A DNA stretch of 64,000 nt from Ignavibacteriales bacterium (GTDB lineage: Bacteria > Bacteroidota > Ignavibacteria > Ignavibacteriales > Ignavibacteriaceae), in the NCBI GenBank assembly GCA_016707115.1, contig JADJIH010000001.1:806001-870000 (forward strand), in the 5' to 3' direction. Under the pieces are notes generated by a model that saw only the letters and a list, made by a program, of their open reading frames with translations, did not search any database and was not told the origin of the DNA. This document shows positions 27,641 through 36,638 of this stretch, one piece after another; the stretch's first letter is position 1; each line of letters starts with the position of its first letter. The position numbers and the translations under genes were made by a program.

Positions 27641-28833
27641 CTAATCTAACTTAATCTTTTTTGGTAAATAAAAAACCGTTAATAAAAATATGATAAATGT
27701 AAAAACTGCTCCTGTTAAAAAAGGAAACGGGTAACCTAAATATTCAAACGCAAATCCACCCCACAGCGGACCCAAAACTCTTGCGAAAGATGAAAGTGAT
27801 TGATTCATTCCCAACGTAATTCCCTGTTCTGTTTCCGAAGTAACTTCGGAAATCAAACTTAAAACTGTTGGTTGAAAAGTTCCTGTACCATAAGACAAAA
27901 CAATTGAAACAATTGCTAATCCTAAAAAAGTTCCTGCATAAGGAATCATTGCAAGAGATAACATCATTACAATGGAACCAATTGTTAAGATCATTTTTTT
28001 AGACATTAATTTATTTATTCGGCCAATCAATCCGCCCTGAATTATTGCAGAAGATAACCCAACGATTCCGTACATATAACCATTCTGCATATCGGTAAAT
28101 CCGTAAACTTTTAATCCAAGTAATGCAAAAGTGCCGTAGATGTTAGCAAACGAAAATGTTAAAATGAAAAACAAAAGAATCAGAACTGCTAAATCTGGTT
28201 TCTGTAAGATTTTTTTCATCGCTGCAAAATCAAATAGTTTTCTTCGTTGCGGATTAGAGATAAATCTCAATATTCTTCTTTTTTTTAGTGATTCTGGCAA
28301 ATAAAATATTGTTAGTATAAAAGCTATCATAGAAAATCCCGCTGCAACATAACCAGTAACAGCATATCCAAACTTGATAATAATCCACCAATAAGAGGAC
28401 CAAAAACAAATCCTAATCCAAATGCTGCTCCGATTAATCCCATTCCTTTAGAACGATTCTCACGAGTTGTAACATCAGCAATGTAAGCCTGTGCGACACC
28501 AATACTGCTTCCTCCAATTCCCGCAATAACTCTGGAAGCTAAAAGCATTAAGTATGAATGTGTAAAGAAAAAAACAATGTAACCCATTGCATTTAGAAAT
28601 AAACAAACTACTATAACAGGTTTTCTTCCATACTTGTCGGATAACTTTCCAAGCACAGGATTAAATAAAAACTGAACAAAAGAATAAATCGCAATTGCAA
28701 TTCCGATTGCGGCTTCATCAACGTGCAATTCTTTTACTGAGAATGATGGAAGAATTGGGATGAGAATTCCAAAGCCAAGTAAATCTATAAACACAGTTAA
28801 AAATATTAATACCAGCGACGATCTATTTTTCAA
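27641..28833 (-). pseudogene. MFS exporter (Tet/TCR type) broken by one frameshift
   Basis: Two adjacent frames encode one 12-helix drug:H+ antiporter-like protein. The 5' part (28833-28327, TTG start) carries the first helices, with FIDLLGFGILIPILP and the motif A loop GKLSDKYGRKP. Homology ends at GPLIGGLLSS. The 3' part (continuing in another frame from about 28370 to 27641) encodes the remaining helices from FGYAVTGYVAAGFSMIAF. Adding one base to the AAA run at 28370-28372 restores a single 397-residue frame, the normal size. Both halves are otherwise intact, so this is either a very recent mutation, a phase-variable site or a sequencing error. Substrates of this family include tetracycline and other drugs. 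Confidence 0.85.
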
Positions 28834-28835
28834 AT

Positions 28836-29993
28836 CTAATCTCTTTGCTCTCTAAGTTTTACATTGTTTGTGTACTTTGTAATTATATAACGCGTATCAT
28901 TAAAAGCCTGATTCATTTTTTCATTTTCAGTTTTAGTTAAACTGATTGTTGTATCTGTAATATTTGTTGATGGCATTATGAGATATTCTTTGCCTTTTGT
29001 TGTATTACCTTTAAAAACCCAGGTTGGTAAATATTTAACCTCAGATATTTCAATTTTATTATTTACAAAATCTTTTCTGATATTTAATGTCAGAATCATT
29101 CCGGCATCTTTATATCTATCTTGCTGATTTGAAAAGAAATTTCCCATTGAGTATGCAACAAAACCTGTATCAAGTTTTGGATTATTAGTTTTATAAAAAT
29201 TAACCGGCTGCAAAACATGTGGATGACCACCAATAATTATATCAGCACCAAGTTCAATTGTTTTGTTTACAACATCTTTTTGAAACTGAACTGGTTCACG
29301 TTTGTACTCTTCACCAAAATGAAAATGAACCAAAACTAATTCTGCTCCATTTATTTTTGCAGATTGAATATCTCTTCCAATCAAATCGTAATCAATAAGA
29401 TTGATTAAATAATTTTTTCCTTTTGGAATTGGATTTCCATTTGTTCCGTATGAATAAGCAAGTACTGCAATCTTAATACCTTTAATATTAAAAATACGAA
29501 TTGAATCTCTGTCTCGTTGTGATGTGTATGTTCCTACATATTTAAGATTTCTGGAATTGATTTCATTAATTGTTCTGATAATTCCCTTTTCACTTCTATC
29601 CAAAGAATGATTATTTGCAGTTACAAGTAAATCAAATCCAGCATCTTTTAATGCAGTTATATAAGCAGCTGGAGTATTAAAAAACGGATAACCAGTATAA
29701 CCGCCGCTTTCTTTTCCCGCAGTAACAGTTTCTAAATTCCCAAAAGTAAAATCTGATGACTCCAAATATTTTTTTACATTTCTGTAAACAGGACTAAAAT
29801 CAAAACTATCTTTTCCAACTCTTGCGTATTCAAACTGGGGACCATGACACATTAAATCACCAACAACAGAAATGCTGATGGTAACAGAACTATCCGGATT
29901 GATAATTCTTTTACTTTCCTCAAATCTAAAAGTTGATGGAGAGTTGAATACAAAGAATGATAAAATCGATATTGTAATTATTGCAATTTTCAT
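28836..29993 (-). CDS. CapA/PgsA-family metallophosphatase-like protein
   Basis: 385 residues with an N-terminal signal or anchor segment (IAIITISILSFFVF). The CapA domain follows: ISVVGDLMCHGP, FTFGNLETV, VTANNHSLDRSEKG and the C-terminal GGHPHVLQPV, which supply the Asp/Asn/His metal ligands of the calcineurin-like fold. In Bacillus, CapA/PgsA takes part in poly-gamma-glutamate export. No capBC genes are nearby, so that role is not shown here. ATG at 29993 is preferred over the in-frame TTG nine bases upstream. It ends two bases before the start of the MFS gene. Confidence 0.85.
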   Translation of the reverse strand: MKIAIITISILSFFVFNSPSTFRFEESKRIINPDSSVTISISVVGDLMCHGPQFEYARVGKDSFDFSPVYRNVKKYLESSDFTFGNLETVTAGKESGGYTGYPFFNTPAAYITALKDAGFDLLVTANNHSLDRSEKGIIRTINEINSRNLKYVGTYTSQRDRDSIRIFNIKGIKIAVLAYSYGTNGNPIPKGKNYLINLIDYDLIGRDIQSAKINGAELVLVHFHFGEEYKREPVQFQKDVVNKTIELGADIIIGGHPHVLQPVNFYKTNNPKLDTGFVAYSMGNFFSNQQDRYKDAGMILTLNIRKDFVNNKIEISEVKYLPTWVFKGNTTKGKEYLIMPSTNITDTTISLTKTENEKMNQAFNDTRYIITKYTNNVKLREQRD

Positions 29994-30004
29994 ATAATAC
30001 AAAA

Positions 30005-30035
30005 TAAGGCTGGGCTATTTTCTAACCCAGCCTTA
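30005..30035 (-). terminator. Strong hairpin terminator downstream of the Hc1-like gene
   Basis: TAAGGCTGGG (30005-30014) and CCCAGCCTTA (30026-30035) form a perfect 10-bp stem with an 11-base loop. TTTT follows on the minus strand and TTTTT shortly after on the plus strand. It separates the Hc1-like gene from capA. Confidence 0.8.
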
Positions 30036-30059
30036 GTAAGTTTTTGCTACAGAATACTC

Positions 30060-30251
30060 TTATGGTTTTGGAGTTTTTCTTGCAGCTTTAACGTCTTGAA
30101 CGTCATTTCGGACTTCCTGACATAATTTTCTGAGATCGCTCAAGCCTTTGCGCACGCGTGTACCTGCAGCAGCTTGTTCTTTCACATAAAATTTTTGGAA
30201 ATCACCTTCCAAACTTTGAACGAATTGTACGAGTTGATTGAATTTTTCCAT
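30060..30251 (-). CDS. Histone H1-like (Hc1) small basic protein
   Basis: 63 residues with a helical N-terminal half (KFNQLVQFVQSLEGDFQKFY) and a Lys/Arg-containing C-terminal half (GTRVRKGLSDLRKLCQEVRNDVQDVKAARKTPKP). This matches the short Hc1-type histone-like family common in Bacteroidetes and Chlamydiae, which binds DNA without sequence specificity. A near-perfect AGGAGGTT sits five bases before the ATG and a strong terminator follows, consistent with high expression. It lies 28 bases downstream of the Fe-S oxidoreductase gene. The chlamydial-type Ala/Lys-rich tail is much reduced. Confidence 0.85.
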   Translation of the reverse strand: MEKFNQLVQFVQSLEGDFQKFYVKEQAAAGTRVRKGLSDLRKLCQEVRNDVQDVKAARKTPKP

Positions 30252-30279
30252 GAGAACCTCCTATGAATGTGTGAATGAA

Positions 30280-32280
30280 TTAATTAATGTTTTCCAGTAT
30301 TATTTCTGCAATATCTTTTACAGTTACTTCTTCTGTTTTTTCAAAATGTTTTACTCCGTCTGTCATCATCGTCATACAAAACGGACACGCTGATGCAATT
30401 GTATCAGCATTTGTACTTAATGCTTCTTTAGCGCGCTCTTCGTTTATTCTGCCGCCCTCTTCATCTTCTAAGAACATTCTTCCGCCACCAGCTCCGCAGC
30501 AGAAACCTTTGCTTTTGTTACGTTCCATTTCAACTAAATCTAATCCGGCAACTTTATTTAATGATTTTCTTGGCGACTCATAAACATCGTTATATCTGCC
30601 AAGATAACAGGAATCGTGATAAGTAACTTTATGTTTTTCACTTTCCTTTTTCATCTGGATTTTTCCACCAGCCAATAACTCTTCTATAAATTGTGTATGA
30701 TGTTTAACTTCAAAATTGCCACCGAACTGTGGATACTCATTTTTTAATGAGTGAAAACAATGTGGACAAGCAGTAACTATTTTCTTAACACCATAACCGT
30801 TTAAAGTTTCAACATTTTCCTGCATCATCATCTGAGCAAGATATTCATTACCAAGTCTTCTTGCCGTATCACCATTACATTTTTCTTCAGTACCAAGAAT
30901 TCTAAAATTAACTCCAGCTTTTTGCATTATAGTAGCAAAAGCTTTAGAAACTTTTTTGTATCTATCATCAAAAGAACCTGCACAACCAACCCAGAATAAA
31001 ATTTCACCATCTTTATCTTCTGCCATTGATTTGATATTCATTCCCGATGCCCATTCTGCTCTATCTGCAGGATTAAAAGCCCAGGGAGAAAAATTGGTTT
31101 CCAAACTTTTAAATACAGGATTTAATCCAGCCGGAAATTCTGATTCTGTTAAAACCAGGTTTCTTCGCATATCAACTATGGAATCAACATGCTCAATCAT
31201 TACCGGACATTCCTGAACGCAAGCCATGCAAGTTGTACATTCCCACAGTTGCATATCAGTTATATAATTGTGAACGAGAGTTTTTTCAAACAACTCGCCT
31301 TCAGTTTTTCCTTCAAGAATCAGCGGAGCTTTTTCTAATGTTCTTTTCCTGATATCAACAATTATATCTCTTGGTGAAAGTGATTTTCCAACTGTGTTTG
31401 CAGGACAAACAGAAGTACATCTTCCGCATTCTGTGCAGGAATAACCATCTAATATCTGTTTCCAGCTAAACTGATCAATATCTGCAACTCCAAATGTATC
31501 TGCATTTTCATCATCAAGATTAAGTTTTTTAATTGTATTTCTAACAGGATCGAGATTTGCCAAAAAAACATTTGGTATTGAACTTAAAATATGTAAATGC
31601 TTTGAGTACGGCAGATAATTTAGAAATCCAAAAATCAACAAAATGTGCATCCACCAGAAAAACTCATACAAAAAAGTTGTAATTGAACTTGTACCAGCAA
31701 AAAATAATCCGCTTATAAAAGCAGAAACCGGTCTTAATTCCGATTCGTGATAACTCATTCCATTATTAGCAAAACCTGAAGCATTTTGTCCGTACATTGA
31801 AATCACGATAAACATAATTAACGTTAGAATAAATGCTGCATCCTTCATTCCATGATCATCAACTACTAATCTTGGCACTTTCTGAATAAATCTTCTGTAA
31901 AGTGAAAAGATAATTGAAATTATAACTAGTAATCCAAATAAATCCTGAACTAAAGTTATAAGTGAGTAAATCGGACCCAGAAACGAAAGTGAAAACGGTG
32001 AATAAAATCCTTGAAATATCGTTTCAATCACTGCAAAAATAAAAAGAACAAATCCCCAGAAAATTAAAAGATGCAATGTTCCTGCAATAGGATCGCGTAA
32101 AAGTTTAGTTTGTGCAAATGCAATATTCCAAACGCGTTTTAATCTTGAGACAACATCGCCAGATCTATCATCCTTCTTTTTAGCAACTTTAAGATATTTA
32201 ATCAGATTATTTACACTATATGCAAAAAATCCAAAAACCGCTAAAAAAACTATGATAAAAATGATGTTCTTTAATTCCAT
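30280..32280 (-). CDS. Membrane Fe-S oxidoreductase, ETF:quinone type (CCG domains)
   Basis: 666 residues. The N-terminal 240 residues hold about six helices with conserved His residues resembling the haem b nitrate reductase gamma domain. Two [4Fe-4S] ferredoxin motifs follow: Cys282/285/288/292 (CTECGRCTSVCP) and Cys348/351/354/358 (CTTCMACVQECP). Two CCG domains end in CPHCFHSLKNEYP and FCCGAGGGRMF, as in heterodisulfide reductase subunit B. This is the architecture of the FadF/EtfD group, which passes electrons from electron-transferring flavoprotein to menaquinone during acyl-CoA oxidation. The acyl-CoA dehydrogenase at 33416 fits that role. No etfAB genes are in the window. Confidence 0.87.
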   Translation of the reverse strand: MELKNIIFIIVFLAVFGFFAYSVNNLIKYLKVAKKKDDRSGDVVSRLKRVWNIAFAQTKLLRDPIAGTLHLLIFWGFVLFIFAVIETIFQGFYSPFSLSFLGPIYSLITLVQDLFGLLVIISIIFSLYRRFIQKVPRLVVDDHGMKDAAFILTLIMFIVISMYGQNASGFANNGMSYHESELRPVSAFISGLFFAGTSSITTFLYEFFWWMHILLIFGFLNYLPYSKHLHILSSIPNVFLANLDPVRNTIKKLNLDDENADTFGVADIDQFSWKQILDGYSCTECGRCTSVCPANTVGKSLSPRDIIVDIRKRTLEKAPLILEGKTEGELFEKTLVHNYITDMQLWECTTCMACVQECPVMIEHVDSIVDMRRNLVLTESEFPAGLNPVFKSLETNFSPWAFNPADRAEWASGMNIKSMAEDKDGEILFWVGCAGSFDDRYKKVSKAFATIMQKAGVNFRILGTEEKCNGDTARRLGNEYLAQMMMQENVETLNGYGVKKIVTACPHCFHSLKNEYPQFGGNFEVKHHTQFIEELLAGGKIQMKKESEKHKVTYHDSCYLGRYNDVYESPRKSLNKVAGLDLVEMERNKSKGFCCGAGGGRMFLEDEEGGRINEERAKEALSTNADTIASACPFCMTMMTDGVKHFEKTEEVTVKDIAEIILENIN

Positions 32281-32342
32281 AAAAACTATTTAATAAAACA
32301 AGTTAATAAACAACAATTCTAATTAAATCGATTAAAAACCAA

Positions 32343-32423
32343 TTGTCACGCTGAGCGAAGTCGAAGTGTGACCGTTCCAGTTTTTAATAACTGTCATCCT
32401 TAGTCTTCGCTCAGGATGACTAA
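32343..32423. repeat. Dispersed palindromic intergenic repeat, two units
   Basis: Unit 1 (32343-32372) reads TGTCACGCTGAGCGAAGTCG and continues to GTGTGACC; its ends are complementary. Unit 2 (32391-32423) has GTCATCCT at one end and AGGATGAC at the other. Close relatives of both occur at 36531, 49361-49480 and 54904-54982. It lies between the hydrolase stop and the Fe-S oxidoreductase start. Confidence 0.75.
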
Positions 32424-32433
32424 GGAAAATAAC

Positions 32434-33264
32434 TTAACAAAACACTTTTTGAATAAAATTTTCCGTTTTAGAAATCACCAAATCAAACTTTTTATTACTT
32501 CCCTCAAACGGATGAACAATATCAAACGTATGACCACAAGTTGCAAGTTTTTCAAATTCAGTTATTGATTTATCGCTCCAATTATAAATCTGTTCACCTT
32601 CTGCAATCGGAACTGTTAAATCTTCTGTTCCGTGTAGAATCAATAAAGGCTTATCTAAACTCTTAACTGCTTTTTCAATACTTAATGAACCATCTTTGCT
32701 TTTTTCAACATCTTCTAGCGATTCAACATTCATTCGCATCATTTGATTTGTTCTTGAGTTTAAAACCTCAACAAATCCTTGTTTTCGCCATTCTGCTTTT
32801 TGTCGTTCAGTATATCTATCAAATTTTGCAACAGAAGCCCAAACAACATAAGCATCAATTTTTTCAATCAAAGTGCTTAAAAGAACAACTCCGCCACCAC
32901 GACTATGACCTACTAATCCAATCTTACCATTAACATCATTACTAAAAAAACCAGTTTTGTAAGCATTGATAACTTGAACAAGTTCTGAGACTTCGAGTGA
33001 AACTGTGTTTTCCGCAAATTTATCTAGGCGATTAAAATCAAATCCTTCATCATCAACTCCATTATGCGAAAAATTAAAAGAAAGAACAAAAAAACCTTTG
33101 TCTGCAAAGTGCTTTGCACTGTATGGAAAGAAACCCCAATCTTTAAAACCTTTGAAACCATGAACAAAAATTAAACAAGGTGATGATTTTATATTTTCAA
33201 AACCGAATGCACTTATGTTAAGAAAATCCCCTTCTTTCGTTTTTAGCCTAAATTCTTTGTTCAT
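32434..33264 (-). CDS. Alpha/beta hydrolase
   Basis: Cytosolic serine hydrolase of 276 residues without a signal peptide. The nucleophile elbow is GHSRGG (Ser121), the acid Asp215 is in HGTEDLTVP and His245 is in CGHTFD. The oxyanion motif is FVHGFKGF. The sequence resembles dienelactone-hydrolase/BAAT-like esterases. The substrate cannot be predicted. It is transcribed divergently from the acyl-CoA dehydrogenase gene across a 151-base gap. Confidence 0.88.
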   Translation of the reverse strand: MNKEFRLKTKEGDFLNISAFGFENIKSSPCLIFVHGFKGFKDWGFFPYSAKHFADKGFFVLSFNFSHNGVDDEGFDFNRLDKFAENTVSLEVSELVQVINAYKTGFFSNDVNGKIGLVGHSRGGGVVLLSTLIEKIDAYVVWASVAKFDRYTERQKAEWRKQGFVEVLNSRTNQMMRMNVESLEDVEKSKDGSLSIEKAVKSLDKPLLILHGTEDLTVPIAEGEQIYNWSDKSITEFEKLATCGHTFDIVHPFEGSNKKFDLVISKTENFIQKVFC

Positions 33265-33415
33265 CGGTTTGAAATATGAACAATTAAGTAAGAAAAGTCA
33301 ATATTTTTAAAGATTTTGCATAAATATAATTATAGGCTTAATATTGCTTGATTTTTAACGTATTTTCACATTTAGCAAATAAAAATTATACGAAAATTCA
33401 ACTTTAGAGGACTAA

Positions 33416-34567
33416 ATGGACTTCAATTTCACTGATGAACAGAAAATGTTACGTGGTTTGGTTAAGGAATTTGTTGATGGTGAGGTTAGACCGTTAGCTC
33501 AAAAAATTGATGAGGATGAAGAAATTCCAATTGATTTGATTAAAAAAATTGGCGAGATGGGATTTTTAGGTCTTTCATTTCCTGAAGAATACGGCGGTGG
33601 TGGATTTGGTGAATTAGGTTATTGCATTATGCAGGAAGAGATGACAAGAGCCTGCAACTCAACCGCAGTATTTATTGGCGCACATCAATCAATTGGAACA
33701 AACGCAATTTACCTTGGCGGATCTGAGGAAATAAAAAGAAAATATCTTCCCCTGCTTACATCAGGCGAAAAAATAGCAGCATTTACTTTAACAGAACCTG
33801 GTGCAGGTTCAGATACTTTTAATTTATCCACCAAAGCAGAACTTGTTGGCGATAAATGGATTTTAAATGGAAGTAAAGTTTGGATTACAAACGCCGGCAT
33901 TGCAAATGTGTTTTCTGTTTTTGCAAGAACCGATAAAGGAATAAGCGCTTTTGTTGTTGATGCTGATACTCCTGGAATTATAATTGGGGCAAAAGAAAAG
34001 AAACTTGGTATTAGAGGCAGCGTTACAAACACAGTAACTTTTGAAAATGTTGAAGTACCAAAAGAAAATTTACTTGGGCAGGATGGTAAAGGATTTTTAA
34101 TTGCAATGAAAACTCTTGATGCAGGAAGAATCGGACTTGGTGCCGGATGTCTTGGTGCTTCAAAAGAATTGCTTGAACTTTCTACAGTCTTTGCAAAACA
34201 ACGTAAACAATTTGGATCAGCTATTTCAAAATTTCAGGCAGTGCAGTTTATGCTTGCAGAAATTTCTGCAAAAATTTACCCGATGGAAAGCATTGTTTAC
34301 CGCACTGCAAATAATTACGATCTTAAAAAAGATATTTCTAACGAAGCCGCTATTGTTAAATTGTTCTGCTCGGAATCTATGGCTGAGATTGCAGATAAAG
34401 CTGTGCAAATACACGGCGGAATGGGATTTAGTCGTGAACTGCCTATTGAAAGATATTACCGCGATGCACGCATTCTAAAAATATTTGAAGGCACAAACGA
34501 AATACAAAAAATGATTATCGGCAGATACGCAATTAAAGATAATGGCAAGTGGAAAGTGGATGAGTAA
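33416..34567 (+). CDS. Acyl-CoA dehydrogenase
   Basis: FAD enzyme that introduces the alpha-beta double bond in acyl-CoA, with electrons passing to ETF. It has 383 residues, typical of the butyryl/short-chain group. Motifs are FTLTEPGAGSD, WITNAG and the C-terminal IHGGMGFSRELPIERYYRDAR. The catalytic base Glu358 is in FEGTNEIQ, its position in the short/medium-chain group. AGAGGA precedes the ATG. The ETF:quinone-type oxidoreductase encoded 1.1 kb away would accept its electrons through ETF. Confidence 0.95.
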   Translation: MDFNFTDEQKMLRGLVKEFVDGEVRPLAQKIDEDEEIPIDLIKKIGEMGFLGLSFPEEYGGGGFGELGYCIMQEEMTRACNSTAVFIGAHQSIGTNAIYLGGSEEIKRKYLPLLTSGEKIAAFTLTEPGAGSDTFNLSTKAELVGDKWILNGSKVWITNAGIANVFSVFARTDKGISAFVVDADTPGIIIGAKEKKLGIRGSVTNTVTFENVEVPKENLLGQDGKGFLIAMKTLDAGRIGLGAGCLGASKELLELSTVFAKQRKQFGSAISKFQAVQFMLAEISAKIYPMESIVYRTANNYDLKKDISNEAAIVKLFCSESMAEIADKAVQIHGGMGFSRELPIERYYRDARILKIFEGTNEIQKMIIGRYAIKDNGKWKVDE

Positions 34568-34720
34568 TTCGTAGTTCAGGTTTCATTCCAGCGATTATTA
34601 TCTATTTTAGGATAGTTCGATTTAAGTTTGAAAACTATATAGATACAAAATTCATCTTTTACTTTCTCAGTTCATTTAGTTATTTTTTAACAGGAATAAA
34701 CATCATTATTTCTTAATGCA

Positions 34721-35485
34721 ATGAATCCAATAAAAAAACATCTATTAGTAATTCCATCGATTGATATTCACAACCGCAAAACTGTAAGAGTTGTTCAGGG
34801 AATTCCTGAACTCGATTGCAAAGAATACGGTGATGATCCGGTTGAAATGGCAATGATATGGCGTGCAGAAAATGCAAAGATGCTTCACGTAGTAGATTTT
34901 GATGCTGCTTTCGATCATTCAAATGTAAATCACGATATAATAAAAGAACTCTGCAGTTCTGTAGTTATCCCAATAGAATTTGCCGGAGGAATACGAAGTG
35001 TTGAAGATGCGGAAGAAGTTTTTGATTTAGGTGTTTACAGAATTTCTATCAACACAATGGCATTAGAAAATCGTGTTGAGTTTATAAAACTTTTTGAAAA
35101 ATTTGGTCCAACTAAAATTGTTTTATCCATTGATATACTAGATGGTAAGTTAGTAACACGAGGCAGACAAAGAAAATCTGATATGAATTACTTTTACTAC
35201 GTTAAAGAGATGACTGAAATTGGTATTGATAGAGTTATTGTAACCGATGTTAGTCGTAATGGAGTAATGCAGGGTCCAAATATTAATTTATCAAAATCTA
35301 TTGCAGAAAATTGCAATATTAAAGTTACACACTCTGGCGGTGTTCGTAACAAAGATGAGCTTTTAGATTTGCAAAATTTAATTCCTGTGGGAGTTGATTC
35401 TGTAATTATTGGCAGAGCATTTTACGAAAACAGATTCCCGTGTCAAAAACTTTGGCGCGTTGCAGAATCAGGTTTATTCAATTAG
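34721..35485 (+). CDS. HisA/HisF-family beta-alpha barrel protein (HisA-like)
   Basis: 254 residues with the half-barrel repeat of histidine synthesis isomerases. HisA-like marks: IPSIDIHNRKTVRVVQG with Asp15; LHVVDFDAAF; FAGGIRSVEDAEEV; Asp138/Asp141 in LSIDILDGK; TDVSRNGVMQGPN. Both catalytic Asp positions are present, so it may be an active ProFAR isomerase. It is not in a his operon: a cyclic-nucleotide-binding gene follows 8 bases downstream, then a universal stress gene. Departures from HisA include ISINTMALEN where HisA usually has a GT-rich phosphate loop. It could be the sole HisA, placed outside an operon, or a diverged paralogue with another substrate. Confidence 0.8.
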   Translation: MNPIKKHLLVIPSIDIHNRKTVRVVQGIPELDCKEYGDDPVEMAMIWRAENAKMLHVVDFDAAFDHSNVNHDIIKELCSSVVIPIEFAGGIRSVEDAEEVFDLGVYRISINTMALENRVEFIKLFEKFGPTKIVLSIDILDGKLVTRGRQRKSDMNYFYYVKEMTEIGIDRVIVTDVSRNGVMQGPNINLSKSIAENCNIKVTHSGGVRNKDELLDLQNLIPVGVDSVIIGRAFYENRFPCQKLWRVAESGLFN

Positions 35486-35493
35486 AGGAAATT

Positions 35494-36033
35494 ATGGAAA
35501 AAGAAAAAGTAGCACATAGCAGTTTTTGGGTTAATTTTTTTAATTCACCAACAGAAGAAACTGATTTGAAGAATTCATTAAAGACAATTCCTCTTTTTAA
35601 TGATTTAACAAAAGGCGATTTAACATCACTCATAAAAATTATCCATAACAGAACTTTTGTTGCAGGTGAATTCATATTTCATCAGGGTGATCCTGGAATC
35701 GGATTGTATATAATAAGAGATGGTGATGTTGAGATAGAAAGAGAGAACGCTCAGAAAGTTAAAAATGTTCTGGCAACTTTTTCTAAAGGAGATTTCTTTG
35801 GCGAGTTAGCTTTAGTTGATGGTGAAAAAAGATCTGCTTCTGCAATTGCTAAAACATCGTGTAAAGTTTCAGTTATCTTTAAACCCGATCTTGATGAGTT
35901 TATAGAAAAGTATCCAAGAAAAGGAATAAAGATATTAACCGGTATTTCAAGCATCATTGCTTTACGTTTAAGAAAATTAAATGAAGATTATTTTGATCTT
36001 CAATACAATGTATTAGAAGAGAAAGGGAAATAA
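35494..36033 (+). CDS. Cyclic nucleotide-binding domain protein without DNA-binding domain
   Basis: 179 residues. ATG at 35494 is chosen (AGAGGAA seven bases before it); the frame opens further upstream inside the HisA-like gene. After about 40 residues comes a CNMP domain: FHQGDPGIGLYIIRDGDVEIER, then the phosphate-binding cassette FFGELALVDGEKRSASA with the Glu and Arg that bind cAMP or cGMP. It ends with a helical tail (LRLRKLNEDYFDLQ) and no helix-turn-helix, so it is not a Crp-type regulator by itself. It may sense a nucleotide and act on a partner. The usp gene starts one base after its stop. Confidence 0.88.
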   Translation: MEKEKVAHSSFWVNFFNSPTEETDLKNSLKTIPLFNDLTKGDLTSLIKIIHNRTFVAGEFIFHQGDPGIGLYIIRDGDVEIERENAQKVKNVLATFSKGDFFGELALVDGEKRSASAIAKTSCKVSVIFKPDLDEFIEKYPRKGIKILTGISSIIALRLRKLNEDYFDLQYNVLEEKGK

Positions 36034-36034
36034 G

Positions 36035-36520
36035 ATGGAAACGACAATAAAAAAAGTTCTTGTGCCTATCGATTTTTCTGATTACTCAAAAAGTGCATTA
36101 AAGTATGCAGTTAACTTTGCAAAATCATTTAATGCAGAAATCATATTAGTTTATGTTGTTGAGCCGGTTATTTATCCGCCTGATTTTAGTATGGGCCAGA
36201 TTGCAATGCCTTCAATAACTACAGAATGGGATGACAGAGCAAAAGATGAATTGCAAAAACTTGCAAAAAGTGAAATCAATGAGATTGCGAATGTTAAAAC
36301 AATTATCAAGACAGGTAAACCTTTTGTAGAAATTATAGAAACTGCAAAAGAAGAAAATATTGATTTGATAATTATTGCAACTCATGGCCACAGCGGAGTT
36401 GAACATATTTTGTTTGGCAGCACCGCAGAAAAAGTAGTACGAAAAGCTCCCTGCCCTGTTCTAACTTTACGCGAACCTATAAAAGGTTTTGATTATAAAG
36501 AAGGAATTAAGAAGTTATAG
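36035..36520 (+). CDS. Universal stress protein, UspA family
   Basis: 161 residues, a single Usp domain. The opening KKVLVPIDFSDYSKSALKYA and the nucleotide-binding motif GHSGVEHILFGSTAEKVVRKAPCPVL (G-x2-G-x9-G-S) mark the ATP-binding subgroup of the family. The gene starts one base after the cyclic-nucleotide-binding gene, so it probably shares the transcript that begins at the HisA-like gene. Usp proteins raise survival under starvation or oxidative stress. The pairing with a cyclic-nucleotide sensor suggests a stress-signalling unit, which is inference. Confidence 0.93.
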   Translation: METTIKKVLVPIDFSDYSKSALKYAVNFAKSFNAEIILVYVVEPVIYPPDFSMGQIAMPSITTEWDDRAKDELQKLAKSEINEIANVKTIIKTGKPFVEIIETAKEENIDLIIIATHGHSGVEHILFGSTAEKVVRKAPCPVLTLREPIKGFDYKEGIKKL

Positions 36521-36530
36521 CAGATTGGTT

Positions 36531-36601
36531 TGTCAGTCTGAGCCTGTCGAACACTTATAATTTGAAATTGAATCACACTTAAACAGGCTCAGCGTGACAT
36601 T
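36531..36601. repeat. Paired palindromic repeat between convergent genes
   Basis: TGTCAGTCTGAGCCTGTCGA at the left and AAACAGGCTCAGCGTGACAT at the right form a long imperfect inverted repeat with a central AT-rich loop. It lies between usp and the polyprenyl synthase gene, which converge, and could act as a bidirectional terminator. Confidence 0.75.
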
Positions 36602-36638
36602 GCTAGTAATTACGAAACACTTAGTGACTGTAGGATTT

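Noticed and set aside
34116..34478. 120-residue frame inside the acyl-CoA dehydrogenase gene
   Set aside because: It is in another frame fully inside a confident gene, rich in Leu/Gln with no family signs: a shadow.
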